Origin: Circinella minor
Taxonomy: Eukaryota; Mucoromycota; Mucoromycetes; Mucorales; Lichtheimiaceae
DNA length: 64,000 nt
Assembly: GCA_016758965.1 (NCBI GenBank)
Contig: JAEPRB010000184.1
Coordinates: forward strand, 1 to 64,000
Direction of reading: 5' to 3'
Shown piece after piece: positions 1-12,579 of the stretch; the first letter of the stretch is position 1, and the number at the start of each line of letters is the position of its first letter. The notes below the pieces were generated by a model, which saw nothing but the letters and a program-made list of their open reading frames with translations, ran no database searches and was not told where the DNA came from. The position numbers and the translations under genes are program-made.

Positions 1-228
1 GTCCGTGTCATTATCATTGTGTGTTCTTTTATTTTTTTGAATGTTTTTATTATTATTTCGTGTTAATACATTGTTGTTGTCAACTACGATCATGGTGGAT
101 CGTTGATTGGCGTGTGTACCTGAAGGGCCGTATAATGTGGTAGTAATTTGTGAGTAATTCATTCAAGTGACTCATTTTTTTTTTTAAAAAAAAAACTAAT
201 ATTTAAAATGATCTATCAAGTTCAAAAT

Positions 229-360
229 GAGCCACGTTTCTCAATTTGAGCCACTACCAACAAATCGAGCTATATAGAATAATCTTTACCAGCGTTAAAA
301 TGAAAATGAATTATATGGGCTACGAGGAATACAGCATGATTTAAAAACATATAAAATATA
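229..360 (+). repeat. dispersed repeat, arm A (inverted copy at 7455-7592)
   Basis: Positions 287-311 are an exact 25-nt inverted match to 7508-7532, and 238-255 an exact 18-nt inverted match to 7566-7583. Weaker similarity continues on both sides. The core contains a 'TTTGAGCCACT' word; related 'TTGAGCCA' words recur at 36430-36590. This is either two copies of a dispersed family in opposite orientation or the ends of a ~7.4-kb element; I favour the first. Confidence 0.75.
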
Positions 361-1324
361 GAATGGATATATTATACTTTTTTATTTTATTCGAATGTAC
401 GTAGTGAATCATAGTAATAGGTTGTTATATATGTGTATCCGCGATCGTCATACGTATAACATTTATGTCATCATAAAAAGCATATCACTATCATTAAATT
501 ATAAAAAGATCATATCATACTTTTACCTCTTTCATTTAATACTACTCTTGTATTTTTATCAACCATTATATTCTCATCATTATCATATTTCTCGTTATTA
601 TCATTATTATCATTATTATCATGTATTGTATATTCTATTTTATCTCAATAAAAATCATATTTATCTTTTCTTTTTATGTTTCAAACGAAATGAAAATTGA
701 CTATCTTTAAACAAATTGCCTTTTTCAAGTAAATAACGTGCTATTTATTACCATATTTGGATTAATGTGTGAACTTTAAAGGATGTCTTTTTATTATTGT
801 TACTATATCAAACCAAAATTGGACATTAGTTATGTGATTTTTGATTTTTGATTCATGAAATTATTTAGTAACTATTATTACTAGTTATCTGGATATAACT
901 ATACTCAATCAGTGAATCCAAAAATGTTTTCGTTTTACGTATTAGAAAGGTATTACTATTATTACCCTTATGAATTATTTATAATATCGGCCACTTATTT
1001 CAGTAACACCCATCCATTGGCAAGTATATTTTTTTTTTTGCCCAAAACTTGTTGAAACATTCAAAAAGTTTTTTTTTTATAGACAATCCTCAAACGATTT
1101 CACATAATGGAGATCCGTATGTAATCTTTTCTTTTATATATTTATTATACAATTAGTTTAAACAAATGGCATTTCGTAAAAAAATAAAATAAAAGAATTC
1201 AACTCATCGTCATACATAAAAAAATACGTAAATAAATTATTGGTAGCTTTATTAAAATAACTTATATAGAGTTTAACTATTCAAAATAGGAAGTACTCAC
1301 TGATACTCCGATCATAAAAACACA

Positions 1325-1562
1325 CATCAACCCAGCCAATTATGGCTGTAATCAACTTTCTTGAACATTAAAATAGTCTAGAGTTTTTACGCTCATAAAA
1401 ATACACTATAATTAAGGGTAGACCATCTTCAAAATAAAATAGCCTATAACTATGTTACTTGAACATAGCCCACTCTTAAATTAAAGTATAAATTATAAGT
1501 GTATAACCCTTAAACTTTTTAATGTCAAGGCTGATTACAGACCATAACTGGCTGGGTTGATG
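1325..1562. repeat. foldback (MITE-like) element
   Basis: The left arm begins CATCAACCCAGCCAATTATGG (1325 onward) and the right arm, ending at 1562, is its imperfect inverse (CATCAACCCAGCCAGTTATGG read on the minus strand). Pairing extends over roughly 40 nt, and a second internal inverted match involves the A/T-rich stretches near 1405 and 1490. No coding sequence lies inside. A nonautonomous DNA element is the simplest explanation; a target-site duplication was not resolved. Confidence 0.6.
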
Positions 1563-3361
1563 GCGGATCTCACATAGAATGTAAAATGTTATAGGCACTT
1601 ATACACTCCATTGGAGAGATCTATTAATAAAGAAAAGAGAAAAAAAAGAGGGAAAAAATGAATCTCTTTTATACTTTTTTTTGGCGTGACCGGTTTAAAT
1701 TCAAATTTCTTATTGGTTTAGTTAATTTAAAGTACAGCGCAGAGTAATAGAATTACTATGTAAAGTATAAGCTTGTATTGATAAAAATGGAAGGGAATGA
1801 TGTAAGGGAGTAAAGGAATACGGTTGCCATGGCAATGACAATGGAAGTAACAAATGTTCCTTTTTGCATATGAGCATTAAACTTGTTTCACAGCCAACTC
1901 CGAAAAGCACAGACCCTCTTTTATCCTATTGTTTTATTTTGATTGCAACAATAATTTTTTTTTCTTACTTTGGCAAGGACACAGAAAAACAAAGTTTTTT
2001 AAGTTTATATAGTTTAGTTAAAATTATTTTTGGCTTGATTCATAAATCGTTCAAGATCTCTCAATTCATTATTGTCTTGTTGGACAATCGTGATGGTGAG
2101 ATCAAGGAAAGAAAGCAATTGTCGGATCACATACAAGTTTTTTTTTTATTTTTATTTTTTTTATTTTTTTGCCACTCAGAATATAACTCTAATTTTCAAC
2201 TGAGGCCCATTATGACAAATAAAACATCCATTCATGTGAGCATAGTAAAAAAAACACATATTGAAAGTTAAAGCTGAAATTTTTGTATGGTGTATAGAAT
2301 TACTCTAATAAGGAATAATTGGTTGTTAAAGACTCTCATTTTGTTCAGTTGGACGGATATGTACAAATTGAATGGTAATGATATAGTAACATAATTAAAT
2401 ATATATGTAAGAACAACAATATATATTTATGTAGTTTTTCATGAGATAAATAGGTTGCTATATACTACTATGATGCTAAGATAAGTAGTTCTTTTTTTTG
2501 AATAATAGTTTTTATCAGGAGCGGGTACAATTCATAGAATAGAGTAACATTATAACTTTATAAAAAAAACATACTGATGCATATATTATTAATGAATTTA
2601 TTTGGATGAACATATTGTATATCATGAAGTGAGGGTATAGAAATTAAGAACTTTTTTATTATTCATACGTATGAATTTATATACACAGGTTGATGATAAA
2701 AATGAATATAATAACATAAGTTATAAATGATGCTAATATGTTGTGATGATGTGTGGTAAGAAAAGAAAGGAGGGAGGGATAGAAGGTCGATACAGCCAAA
2801 GGATTAACCTTCTGAATTACACGGATCTCTAGATCTCTCAAAATGGTACCTTTTTATTTAACAGCGTAAATAGTGTTTATCTTAATCCATCATTGGATTA
2901 TACGGGTTTGTCTATGTCGCATGAAAAGTGATCACTTACCAATTCAGAACACAATAAGTACTCTTGTCCTGTTATCAGAAAAAACAGAAGCTATTATTGA
3001 CAAAGTTGTAAAGATATTGAATTTCTATTTTGACATTTTGATATTTTGAGGGAGAAAATAAATAAATAGATTAATTTATCAATGATCATAATTACAATGA
3101 ATGTCGTACCATTGTAGAAGAAACTGGAGAGTGACAATAAAGACGAAAATAACAGCCATATTCAAGATTTACATATAAAGAACATAAACATAACCTGAAT
3201 AAATGCAATTTAATTTACAAAATTTGTGTGTGTGTGTTTTTTTTTTCATATACGTATATTTATACACAACACTTTTAGAATCAAATTCTATTCTTTAAAA
3301 TTATTTTTTCATCACATACGTACTTATAATGAAAATTAGCAAGTCATAAATATCTATGTAC

Positions 3362-5221
3362 CGTAAAATACCAAAATGCCAGTGAAACATATTTGAAGTG
3401 TGCTGTACGTATTTAAATATATAGTATTAAATGATCGTTATAATGATGTTATTGTACGTTGGATACCATAACTTTGAAGGATTTAAAATCCCTTTTAAAA
3501 TTTTTAATAAAAAGATTTGTATAGTGAAACAAAAAACTTTGGAAGCTAAGCCCTTTGGTATATTCGTGTTACTTTTTATTATGGTCCCTAGTTCCAATAT
3601 GGAAGTTTGTGCACAAAAATTGGGTCAGGATGTTCCGGATGTTCAGTTTGTTCAGAAAATGACCCTTATAAGGAAATTAGTGTACCCATTGATGTTCCGC
3701 AAGTTACTGAAATTTCCCATGGTGATTTGAAATCAATTATATAGAAAAGGTATCATATATACACAGCGAATATAATTATATATGTACAGCACCAAATAGA
3801 GGTTTTTTTTTTTATAATTTTTCGAGAATACATATAGACATTACGTATGTTGGATATCACATGCAAATATGGAGTAGAAGTATTCCAATGCTTGGATATC
3901 TTTTTAGCCTCATTGACGTCGTCAAATTCAGTCAAAGTCATTACCACAAAGCAAATGCTATCCAAGCAGTATAGATATTGGTGTGCTCACCTACACAAAC
4001 AAGACCATCCATACGATCATAATAAATTTTGATTTGTACGTAGGTTATGTACTACAGCCAAAGTTAAATAAAGGAAGCTAATCAACTATATATAATTGAA
4101 TCCACGTCTTTCATACTTATCGGACCAAATATGTCAGCATATATGTCAGATTCTTGCCATTGCATGACGTATATAAATGCTTCCACTTGGTGCCCCATAA
4201 TGTTTATACCAATGTCCACCCGTCTCCTTTTTGTCACAATCAACAAAATACCTCAACACATGATGTAACTCCATTACACAAAGAAAACAAAATAATAACA
4301 ATCAACAATATACTATTTACATATTTTTAATCAAGAAACTGATGATAATGGTCATAGAGTATTGGATGCCAGAGACAATAGAAAAAAGGGATATAAAATG
4401 AATATAAGGATGAGAGTTGAAAAAAGGGTTACTGATGAAGGGGAAGTGAAAGGACATGAGACGGAAATAAAAGCAAACTATAGTAATTGGATATTAACAT
4501 GATTTTTGAGAGGTATTGTTTGTTAAACAGGAAGGGACCACATATTATCATTATAAGAACTTTCGTCCAATTCTATGTTCAAAATAGAATTATACCACTT
4601 TTCTCCTGTGAACGCCCAGCCATTTGAATCATACACTAGGTTTTCATAAATGGTAGAAGAACTTGATGGCTGTGTTGGTGGGGATGTCGATGTCGATGTC
4701 GATGGTTATGATGATGAATGAAACTTATTAAGAAGCTTTTCAGTAAAATTCGTAGACACATATTCATATAACTTTGAAGGCATCTGCCACTGAGTGGTTT
4801 TTTCTGGTGGTGAGTAGGTCATGTCTCTTTGTAATATTTTATGGAGCGTTGATGGAGACATAGAAGCTTATGAATGTAGTTGGTACTTTTCAGTCACTTT
4901 GTCCCGAATAAAGTCGCTTGCTTCGTACATGCGTTCCCTCCACGTAAATAAATCATTCATCAACGGGAGTAGATCCGAAATATTTGTAAAGTTTGATGGG
5001 AACTTGAGTTCGTACCTTCCCAAAACAACGTACAATCCGTTACCGACAAGATGAATAGCGTTGAGGCATCCTGTAGACCCAGCTGATTGAAATTACCAAG
5101 CAATATGGCCAGTGTTGTATTCAACGTATAATGGCTTCATAATAACGGTCATTTAATATTATATATTTAAATACGTACAGCATATTTCAAATATGTTTCA
5201 CTGTCATTTTGGTATTTTACG
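3362..5221. mobile_element. terminal-inverted-repeat element carrying a decayed ORF
   Basis: The ends 3362-3431 and 5221-5152 are gap-free inverted copies, starting CGTAAAATACCAAAATG on both sides, with weaker similarity continuing to about 3470 and 5110. Each repeat includes an ATG at exactly the same distance (69 nt) from its outer end: 3431 on plus and 5152 on minus. Between the ends lies a minus-strand frame with internal stops (separate entry) plus coding-like scraps near 3600-4000 on both strands. The flanks share ATGT, a possible but weak target-site duplication. I cannot assign a transposase superfamily. Confidence 0.6.
4523..5152 (-). pseudogene. stop-interrupted ORF of a family recurring in this window
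   Basis: A single minus-strand frame runs from the ATG in the right inverted repeat (5152) for 209 codons without a frameshift. It has TAA stops at codons 20, 95 and 149 (plus-strand 5093-5095, 4868-4870, 4706-4708) before the terminal TAA at 4523-4525. Between the stops the translation looks like real protein (for example GLYVVLGRYELKFPS, then a helical stretch with WRERMYEASDF). This resembles the C-terminal half of the proteins decaying at 8813-11639 and 39861-40354, which share a 'GLY.M/V...' strand followed by a hydrophobic helix. The function of the family is unknown to me. All three internal stops are TAA, compatible with CAA-to-TAA transitions, but that is inference. Confidence 0.6.
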
Positions 5222-5881
5222 ATGTGTTTCAATGGCTCTTAATATTAAAAAAGTCCGTCTTCTTTATTGATACTATTTGACAGCTGCATTAATATATTAT
5301 TTTATCAACCGCAAAACGTATAGGACATAATGTTCACATATACCATTGTCATTATTCATCGTCATTAACAAATTGGAAGACTGTCATTGTTTCATACACG
5401 CATATTGATATACCCGGCCATTGATTAGGATTTAATATAAATAGTGATAATATTTTCTTGTAATAAACTTCAGTTCAATTATTGTTCTTTTGGGTCTCGT
5501 TAACTTATTACTGTCTCTTTTATTTTATTAATTTCAATTGATATAACAGCCAGACCATTCGCTACCTTCACAAAGATCCAACATACAATCGAGCTCATCC
5601 TTGCATTTTCCCGGTTAACTTTGGCTCTCTCATTCATAATTTTATCACTATCATCCTTTTTCGCCATTTCACCACTGCATATATCATACTCATGACCATA
5701 GCGGTCAACCTGAAACCGAATGTCGATCTTGAATCCAATAACATTTGTTGACTTGGGAGATTGACCAATTTTACATAGTGTTGTATATGTAAATGCTGAT
5801 TCATGTGTTTTGATTCAGATATCACTTTTTTGAAAAATTATTCGAAACAGAGTGAGCCAAATGTTTCCTAGGTAATCATAT

Positions 5882-7104
5882 TCAGTAACATCCACAGCTG
5901 TTTGTTTCTCGAGCAGGTACGTATCCTTGATCATTCATTGCTTGGAGGGCTGCTTCCAAAGCTTTCAAAGGTGTAAAAACTGTCTTGTCATCAAAGTGCT
6001 TTGGGTAAACTTGGTACATATATTTCAACCCAGAATCAATACTTTCATGTTTTTTTTGATTAAGTGATAAACGATAGTCCATGTGTTGATTACTGGACCA
6101 GGAAATTTGATTGGTTGAATATTATACTTCTGGTGATATAATGTCTTCATTGAGTTCCATATATCAGCAGAGAAAAATAACTGCTGTGATAAGGGTGAGT
6201 CATCTGACAAATCGAGGATGGATGACAAACCGTTCATCATTATCTTTCTTTCGTGTGATATAATATCGACACCTTCTAAAAGCTTTTTATGAATCGCTTC
6301 GGCCTTAAGTTCGATAATTGTAGCACTCGACTTGCTGTCAAGTGTCTTGCTTGGTCCTTCTCGAATAAATGGGCGTGGCTGAGAAGCAGAATGTTCTTGT
6401 AAACCCTTCTGTCTCTTGTGAAGAAAGGAAGATGGTTGTGTGTTTGACTTGAAAATAAGATCGTTATTATCAGAACAAAACTCTTCATCGAGTATCATAC
6501 TAGCAGCAACCATCACAGAATTATTCAATTCAGCAGAGCATACATTGCGTTCCTGAACAGCTTGATTCAACTTGATTGCGGTGGTTTTCCAAAAGTTTTG
6601 GTTTTCTTCATTGCGGTGGCATTTCATAAGAGATTCACTCAAAAGCTTGATACTCTTTTGGATTTCTGTTTTGCTTTAGAAAATATTTGACAATGATATC
6701 AAGATCTGCCTTTTATTTTGCATGCGCCATACATTTATTATTGTATGACCCTTTTAAAAGACTCATATCATATGGAGGAATATCCCATGCTGCAGGAATT
6801 GTAGTGGCCCAATTACCCTACCATTCATTAATGTAAATACAACAGAATACAAAAGGATGCAAGATGCAAAAAAAAAAAGTAATACAAAAAACAAGTAAGC
6901 CAAACAAACACTCACCATGAGTATTTAAACTATTTCGCAAATTCTCCCACAGTTTATTGCTTTTATCTTCATCGTATTGAACACTTTGTTTTCACTTGGA
7001 AGACATAATGCAGATGCAGTTTTACCAAGGTCGTCAAACTGAGGTATTTCATTATCTATATGAAAAAGTTTGTGACGCCTGTATCGGGGGTCAAAGGGAA
7101 TAGC
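5882..7104 (-). pseudogene. decayed multi-exon gene, unknown function
   Basis: Coding-like sequence runs on the minus strand from an acceptor just upstream of 7104. A likely intron follows the exon ending near 6915 and another lies around 6665-6735; a long exon of about 200 residues then follows (helical, with Ser/Lys-rich linkers). Two problems indicate decay. The frame changes within the exon near 6985, where a natural-looking continuation (KLWENLRNSLNTHG) is in another frame. A second shift occurs at an A8 run near 6050, after which the frame LKYMYQVYPKHF continues to a stop at 5882. It may be the N-terminal part of the same gene family as the neighbouring element's ORF. No known domain was recognised. 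Confidence 0.45.
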
Positions 7105-7454
7105 CTAAAAATAGATTAGTAAAAATGTTTCTCAGCAATAAGAAAGGATGGATCTGTAATTTTTATACTTTTTATTTTATTCTATAACGACCTGTATTTA
7201 TTTGTTGGATCTTTTATCTTTATAATATATAGAATTGTGTAGTTGATATATTACACCTGCACTTTTTAGCAAGAAAAACCAATGAGCCTTCTATCTAAAT
7301 ATTACACAAAATAAAGGATCATAGATATATAATTATTGGTATCGTGTATCTTTTTTGATTCAGTGTTTCTTGACCAGTTATTTACGAGTGGATGACAATA
7401 TAATAGTATATTACTATGGTTCACTACATTCAGTGAAATAATATATTATCCGTT

Positions 7455-7592
7455 TTATACGTAGGTATTTTATATTTCAGAATCGTGCTATATCTCTCTT
7501 GACCCAAATTCATTTTCATTTTAACGCTGGTAAAAATTTATTCAATAATATTACTCGATGTGGGCAGTGGCTCAAATTGAGAATTGTGACTT
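7455..7592 (-). repeat. dispersed repeat, arm B
   Basis: Inverted partner of 229-360 (see that entry): 7508-7532 and 7566-7583 match exactly. The rest of 7105-8812 contains no gene I can support. A coding-like scrap on the minus strand (8352 to 8107, with a segment ELQETWHDYNAVRDACFAW) may be a fragment of a lost gene or element. Confidence 0.7.
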
Positions 7593-8812
7593 TAATTTTG
7601 AATGGCGAAATTCAATTTCCATCATTATAAACATATTAAAGCGTACCTGCCCCCTTTTTTTAATACAGGAACAAAAATCATTTTACGTACTTGAACTTAT
7701 TACCATGAAAAAACAGAATGGTTTAGGTAATCTCCACTTCAATCATAAAAAAAACTTAGTAATGTAAAAAAAACATATTAATTCACAAGAAACTTAGTAA
7801 TCCGAGAAACAAAAACAACAATAAAAAAAATATTTGAATTTCCGTAAATTATGACGCGTTTATGACTGGTCAGTTAAATTCAAATACCGAAATAACCGTG
7901 TGACATTGTTAAATGAAGTAAAAGATATCAAGTCGTAAGAATGAAATAAAGAGGAATAATAAGAAAAGAAAACTGTTAAAGGGTTAAAGAAGTACATAAA
8001 TCGTTTCATGCCGATCCATTTTATTAATTTGTTTCACAAAGCTCCTCCGAAAAAGCACAGACCCCCTTTTCTCACACCGAAAAAGGCTGGCCTTGACTTC
8101 GAAAAATTATTCTCCCGTATCTGGAAAATCTTCCTCCCTTCGGTGGAAATTAACGCAAGATCCTGTAATATGTGCAACCAAGAACCATTTTTCTTTTTTT
8201 ACTTGAGAGGTCGCTTCTGGCTGCGTATAACGCGATTCCTTTAATTTACCCCATGCAAAACAGGCATCTCTGACAGCATTATAATCGTGCCATGTTTCTT
8301 GGAGTTCATTAGGGATTGAGTTAGAAGAATTCGACAATGGTATGAATGACAATTTTAAAAAAAAAGTTATTTTGTCTCAAGAAGAAGGATTTTATAATGC
8401 ATTCATATTTCTCTTTATATATATATATATATATATATGACTTATGTTACAGTATGGTAGATTGCCATTATTATTGTTCTTACTCATATCATTTTGCACC
8501 TGTTATTACTTTCTATATATGTTATCATATACGACATATGTACGTTTTATTATAGAAATTTTCATTTGGTGATAATTAATTAGCCAAGCGACAGTTTACC
8601 CACTGACTACAAGAACTACAAAAAAGAAACCACCAAACATGTCGCTTGAACAGCGTAAGTATACGAACATGTCAAATGCTACATGTATATGTATAAAGAC
8701 ACACATATTCATACATTATATTATATAGGTGTTCAAGAGTATATTTCCCAAGAATCACATAAAGTCTCGTTGAAACGATTTTATGATTTTGATTCTACCA
8801 TCATCATTGAAA

Positions 8813-11639
8813 ATGTCCCCAAAGAAGCCCACGCCCGCGGAACGTTGGTGGCCGGTGGAGTTTACTAAACTCGTGAAGAAGTTTAATGTTGAGGTATTGA
8901 AATTGTAGTAAATAAATATTATTCGCTATCGAAATGCGCTAATAATAAAAGTATGTTTAGAAATGGCACAAGGAAAAGATTAACTGGAAGGAGGTAGATT
9001 TTTTTTTTAAAAAAAAATTCACACTTTGTGTGATGAATTTATTGACGGCCATTGAAATATTAAGTAACAATAGTTGGACAGACAGAACAAGACAAATACA
9101 AACAATGGATTCTAGGTACGTGATAAAGAAGGAAGATGAGGGGTGAAAGGGAAGATGGGTATAATCGAAAAGATAATCTATGTAATGGTGTTTTTTTTTT
9201 GAGATACTATTTCCTAATATTATGGAGGTTTATGTTGAAAAAGGGTCTCTTGTCAAAAATTAATGAGGAGTTTGTGAGTAGAATCAATGATGTTGGTAGA
9301 TAAAAATGGAACAGCAGAAAGAACGTGTAGCCAGTGGGATTTCCAAACACCAACTAGAACGCCGGTAATCAATTGCATTGGCGAGAGAGGTGAGTGAGAT
9401 AAAATCCATGGTGGCATAGAAAGATTAAAAAGCGCATCGAAAATAATTGCTTGTGTAATAATGGAAAAGGTACAATCTTGTAGAACTTGTTGCCATATGT
9501 GCCATTTGTATGGGCAAGAGAACAGGAAGTGATTACCAGTATCTAAAGCAAGATTACCAAGTACACACAATGGACTATCAAAGCGAGCTGGCAATATATG
9601 GTGTAGGTTACTGCGGCAAGATAGTTTACCATGTAATGCACGCCACCAAATGGTACGGACAACGGGTGAGATACGAGATTTCCAAAAGAAAGACCATTTT
9701 GAGGTAGCGAGAGAAGGATAAGTAGAATCTTCAAGAGCAGCTGTGATGTAGAAGGAGATAGAGACGAAGGTAACCATAGGATCGGTGTTGATATATATTT
9801 CAAACTATCATTAATTGTTTATCTAAAAGCATTTTTATTTTTATTTTTTTTTTAAAAAAAAGGTTCAAGAGAGAGAAGAGAGAGAAGAGAAAGAAAAGAA
9901 GATGATGACGAGGAAGAAAATTTATTGCCAAAGGTATTATGATGTCGAGCGTACTACATATTCTTGTACGCCAATTGGAATAATTCTAATGTTAACTTTT
10001 GCATGGAAATTTTATAGACTTTGGGTAAAAGAACATTAATAATAGAAGCAGAATCAGAGGCAACAACTTCTTCCCCTGTATCCTCCAGAAAAAGTAGCAC
10101 CGAAAGCACCAACAAAAGAGTGAGTAATTAAATCACACAGTATAACCATAGTTACTAATAAAATGTTTCTCTCATTCGATTAGAGAAAGAAACTCTTGAA
10201 CTATCTCTCTGGAAATGATATCCGATTAATTGGATTAAAGGAACATTGTGATCAGGTAAAAAAATAAAAAAAAGGTTTATATATACATACAGTGCTTTAA
10301 ACTGTATTTTCGTAATTGACAGTGTAGAATGTGTTCTAAATTCACGTTTGCATTATGGTTTCGATGAAGAAGAATGGGATTGTATGTTAAAAGAAGTCGA
10401 TGATTTGTATCCTATGAAAAGTTTGGATGATAATGTAATTTTTTCGATTGTACAATTTGCTCGGGTACGTGTCATGATGGTTTTTGGTTCTGAATTGAAT
10501 ATATTTTTGATGATGAACTGATTGGGAAAAAACAGGATGGAGATAAAAACTCTAATAGTTGCAAAAAAAAATATCAAGGCAGTACCGGTTGGCGCAGCTG
10601 GTGATAATTCGTGTATTGAAATCTCCATGAACAGGATGTATGTTAACTACGAGTAAGAGTGAATGTGGGAGAGAGAGAGATGAAGTATTAGAGTCACCAA
10701 TACCAATTATATTTAGAGTTGAATGTTATAAACCAAGTTCGTCAAATAAGGCTGATAAACAAGAAAGCTTATTTTCTATTGCTTCTGTTTATCCTATATT
10801 CTTGCCTTTTATTGATGAAACAGAAATAGTTACTTGTTGTGGGTAAAGTAGCCGATTTATGCAAATGATCATGATGTGTGTGATTCACTGAAATGTCTAC
10901 TTATATATTCATCATTTTAAAAATCCTTATTATAGTACGTACGGATAGTCAAGCCCAAGGATCAGAGGAAAGACGTGGTAGTGTGAATGGAAATAAAAGC
11001 ATTAGCCGATACTCTGGCCTATCCATGAACTTTTCATTTGACAGTATGCTTGAGCAAGGTCTTTTAATTGTCGAGATCAACCCCTTCGAGAAAGTAAAAA
11101 ATGGCAGTCGTCCGGATTTCATAAACTTAGCAAATGAAATGAAAGATGCTATTGACAAGATGATGAAGGATGGAATGGACGATGAGAATATTACAGTTCT
11201 CGGGGTATTGATAGAAGGTAGCTAAAAAAGAAAAAAGCGATTGGATTTGTTAGTATGGTATAGTTTACTAACATGATAATGTTCTTTATTAGGATTCAAG
11301 TGCACCTTTTTCCTAATGGATTTAATGTATCAAGTGACCTACCGACTTATTCCATTATCAATCTTCTATATCCCTCGCGACCGTCATGATTTATACGTTT
11401 TATTATCTAGCTACGAAGCATTAGCAACAATGAGGGTAAGGATGCGCTAGATAAAAAAAAGGATCTATGTGATGTGCTTCATAATGGTAACTAATGTTAA
11501 TGCTCTATACATTATACAGAAAATGACGTACTCCAACGCCAGAAAATGCTATGCATTTTACAAGGAAAAGAAGAGAGCAACTATCCGTCATGACTATACA
11601 GTAGAGTCTTTTAGCACTCCCAAACACCAAACCGAGTAA
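8813..11639 (+). pseudogene. decaying multi-exon gene, W-rich N-terminus plus conserved C-terminal region
   Basis: Exon a (8813-8893) and exon b (8961-8993) encode a Trp-rich helical start (ERWWPVEFTKLVKKFN, then KWHKEKINWKE) reminiscent of a Myb/SANT fold. A LINE remnant follows. Further exons lie near 9865-9935 (acidic, E/D-rich), 10020-10120 (Ser/Thr-rich), 10184-10255, 10324-10468, 10535-10630, 10644-10844, 10937-11218, 11294-11433 and 11521-11639. The C-terminal exons read smoothly (VLIEGFKCTFFLMDL, then FYIPRDRHDLYVL), ending PKHQTE and TAA. The exon at 10324 cannot be joined in phase, and an A9 run near 10565 shifts frame, so the gene is probably nonfunctional or mis-modelled. The C-terminal region resembles the relic at 39861-40354. 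Function unknown. Confidence 0.45.
9001..9860 (-). mobile_element. truncated LINE (non-LTR retrotransposon) remnant
   Basis: On the minus strand, 9803 to 9253 encodes a region resembling the zinc-binding segment found at the end of many LINE reverse transcriptase ORFs: FFWKSRISPVVRTIWW, then a spaced Cys/His set ending NHFLFSCPYKWHIWQQ. Upstream sequence is in another frame, so the ORF is broken and 5'-truncated. On the plus strand both edges show a T10 run followed by an A run (9 A at about 9001-9017, 8 A at about 9844-9861). This is consistent with a target-site duplication at a T/A junction as used by L1-type endonucleases. The intervening 9020-9250 would be the 3' untranslated part. Confidence 0.7.
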
Positions 11640-11917
11640 AAAACAAACATCATTCCACTGTCCTGTAGACCCTTTCTCATCATTCATACACATGCATCTA
11701 ATATACTTCAGCTCATTCAATTTCACTCATTTTACAGTCCTTTACACAAATCATATCATTTGCCAATGCACCCTGTTTTATTATTGTATACATACATATA
11801 TAGCTAGCATGTATTTTATTTCACTTTTTTTTTTTGGGAATGACTACGGGCGCGCCAAAAATTCATAATCAGACGAGGGGCGCGCCAATTCTGAGCCGGC
11901 ACTTTAGTAGTAACATG

Positions 11918-12300
11918 GAGCGCCCTTCGTCTGCCCTTCTTCTTTCATTCAAGATATTCACAACCTCAAAAATACTTATTAACAATATATCCAACATAGT
12001 GTGTCAATTGAACATAGAGTTTCTTTCCATTTATACCCATAAAATATATTTAAAAATCACTGTAGCAAAAAAATCTAGAAGAATGCAGTATATTGTAACT
12101 ATACAAAGAAGCCAATAACAAAAAAGAAGGAGCGAAGCAGTATGGCATATTAGATTAAAAAGTGGTACCAAATGTGAGCATATATCAGTAATACGTACGT
12201 AAATATATTCTGTTGTGTCATAAATAAACGAAATTACAAGAAAGGAACATATGAATTATAATATTGAATGGGTGGGGTCATAAGAGCAGCTGAAAAAAGG
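11918..12300 (+). repeat. dispersed ~350-bp repeat, copy 1
   Basis: Same-orientation similarity to 48700-49035. Shared landmarks are a CCTTCGTCT word, an A-rich 'AATATATTT/AATATACT' block, 'GGAGCGAAGCAGTAT' versus 'GGATGAAGTAGTAT', a GTGAGCATATAT-like word and 'GAAATTACAA'. No coding potential. Two 'GGCGCGCCA' words sit just upstream at 11849-11887. The remaining intergenic sequence 11640-12579 shows nothing else I can support. Confidence 0.6.
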
Positions 12301-12579
12301 ATTATTTACATACAAATGCACTATGAATTTATCAATTATATCTCTTTTTGTTAGAGTGAGAACTTAGTATATCAGTAGAATAATATATATATATATATAC
12401 AGTATTATCATTTTTTTTTCATTATTGTTGCATTACATACTTATTGATTTACGCTATTAATATAAATAATTTTATTACCCATAGCTTTTCTTCAATTGAA
12501 ACTAATCTCTTTTACTTTTTTTTTCACATCATAATTAAAAATACGTACTACTTTTTCTATATCCTTATACTACAAGTAA

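Larger units (their letters stand above)
1..3361. other. AT-rich gene-poor region
   Basis: No convincing gene is visible. Open frames here are short, low-complexity and rich in Ile, Tyr and Phe, as expected from AT-rich noncoding DNA. The stretch contains one arm of an inverted dispersed repeat (229-360) and a foldback element (1325-1562). A ~45-nt segment at about 1882-1926 resembles one at 8031-8076. Long T and A runs occur at about 179-195. Confidence 0.6.

Noticed and set aside
395..700. 101-codon open frame
   Set aside because: Ile/Tyr/His repeats from TATCAT-type simple sequence, no splice context and no protein-like pattern.
3431..3730. 99-codon frame starting in the left inverted repeat
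   Set aside because: Its start mirrors the right-hand ORF because of the repeat, but the sequence soon shifts to other frames, so it is not a gene in its own right.
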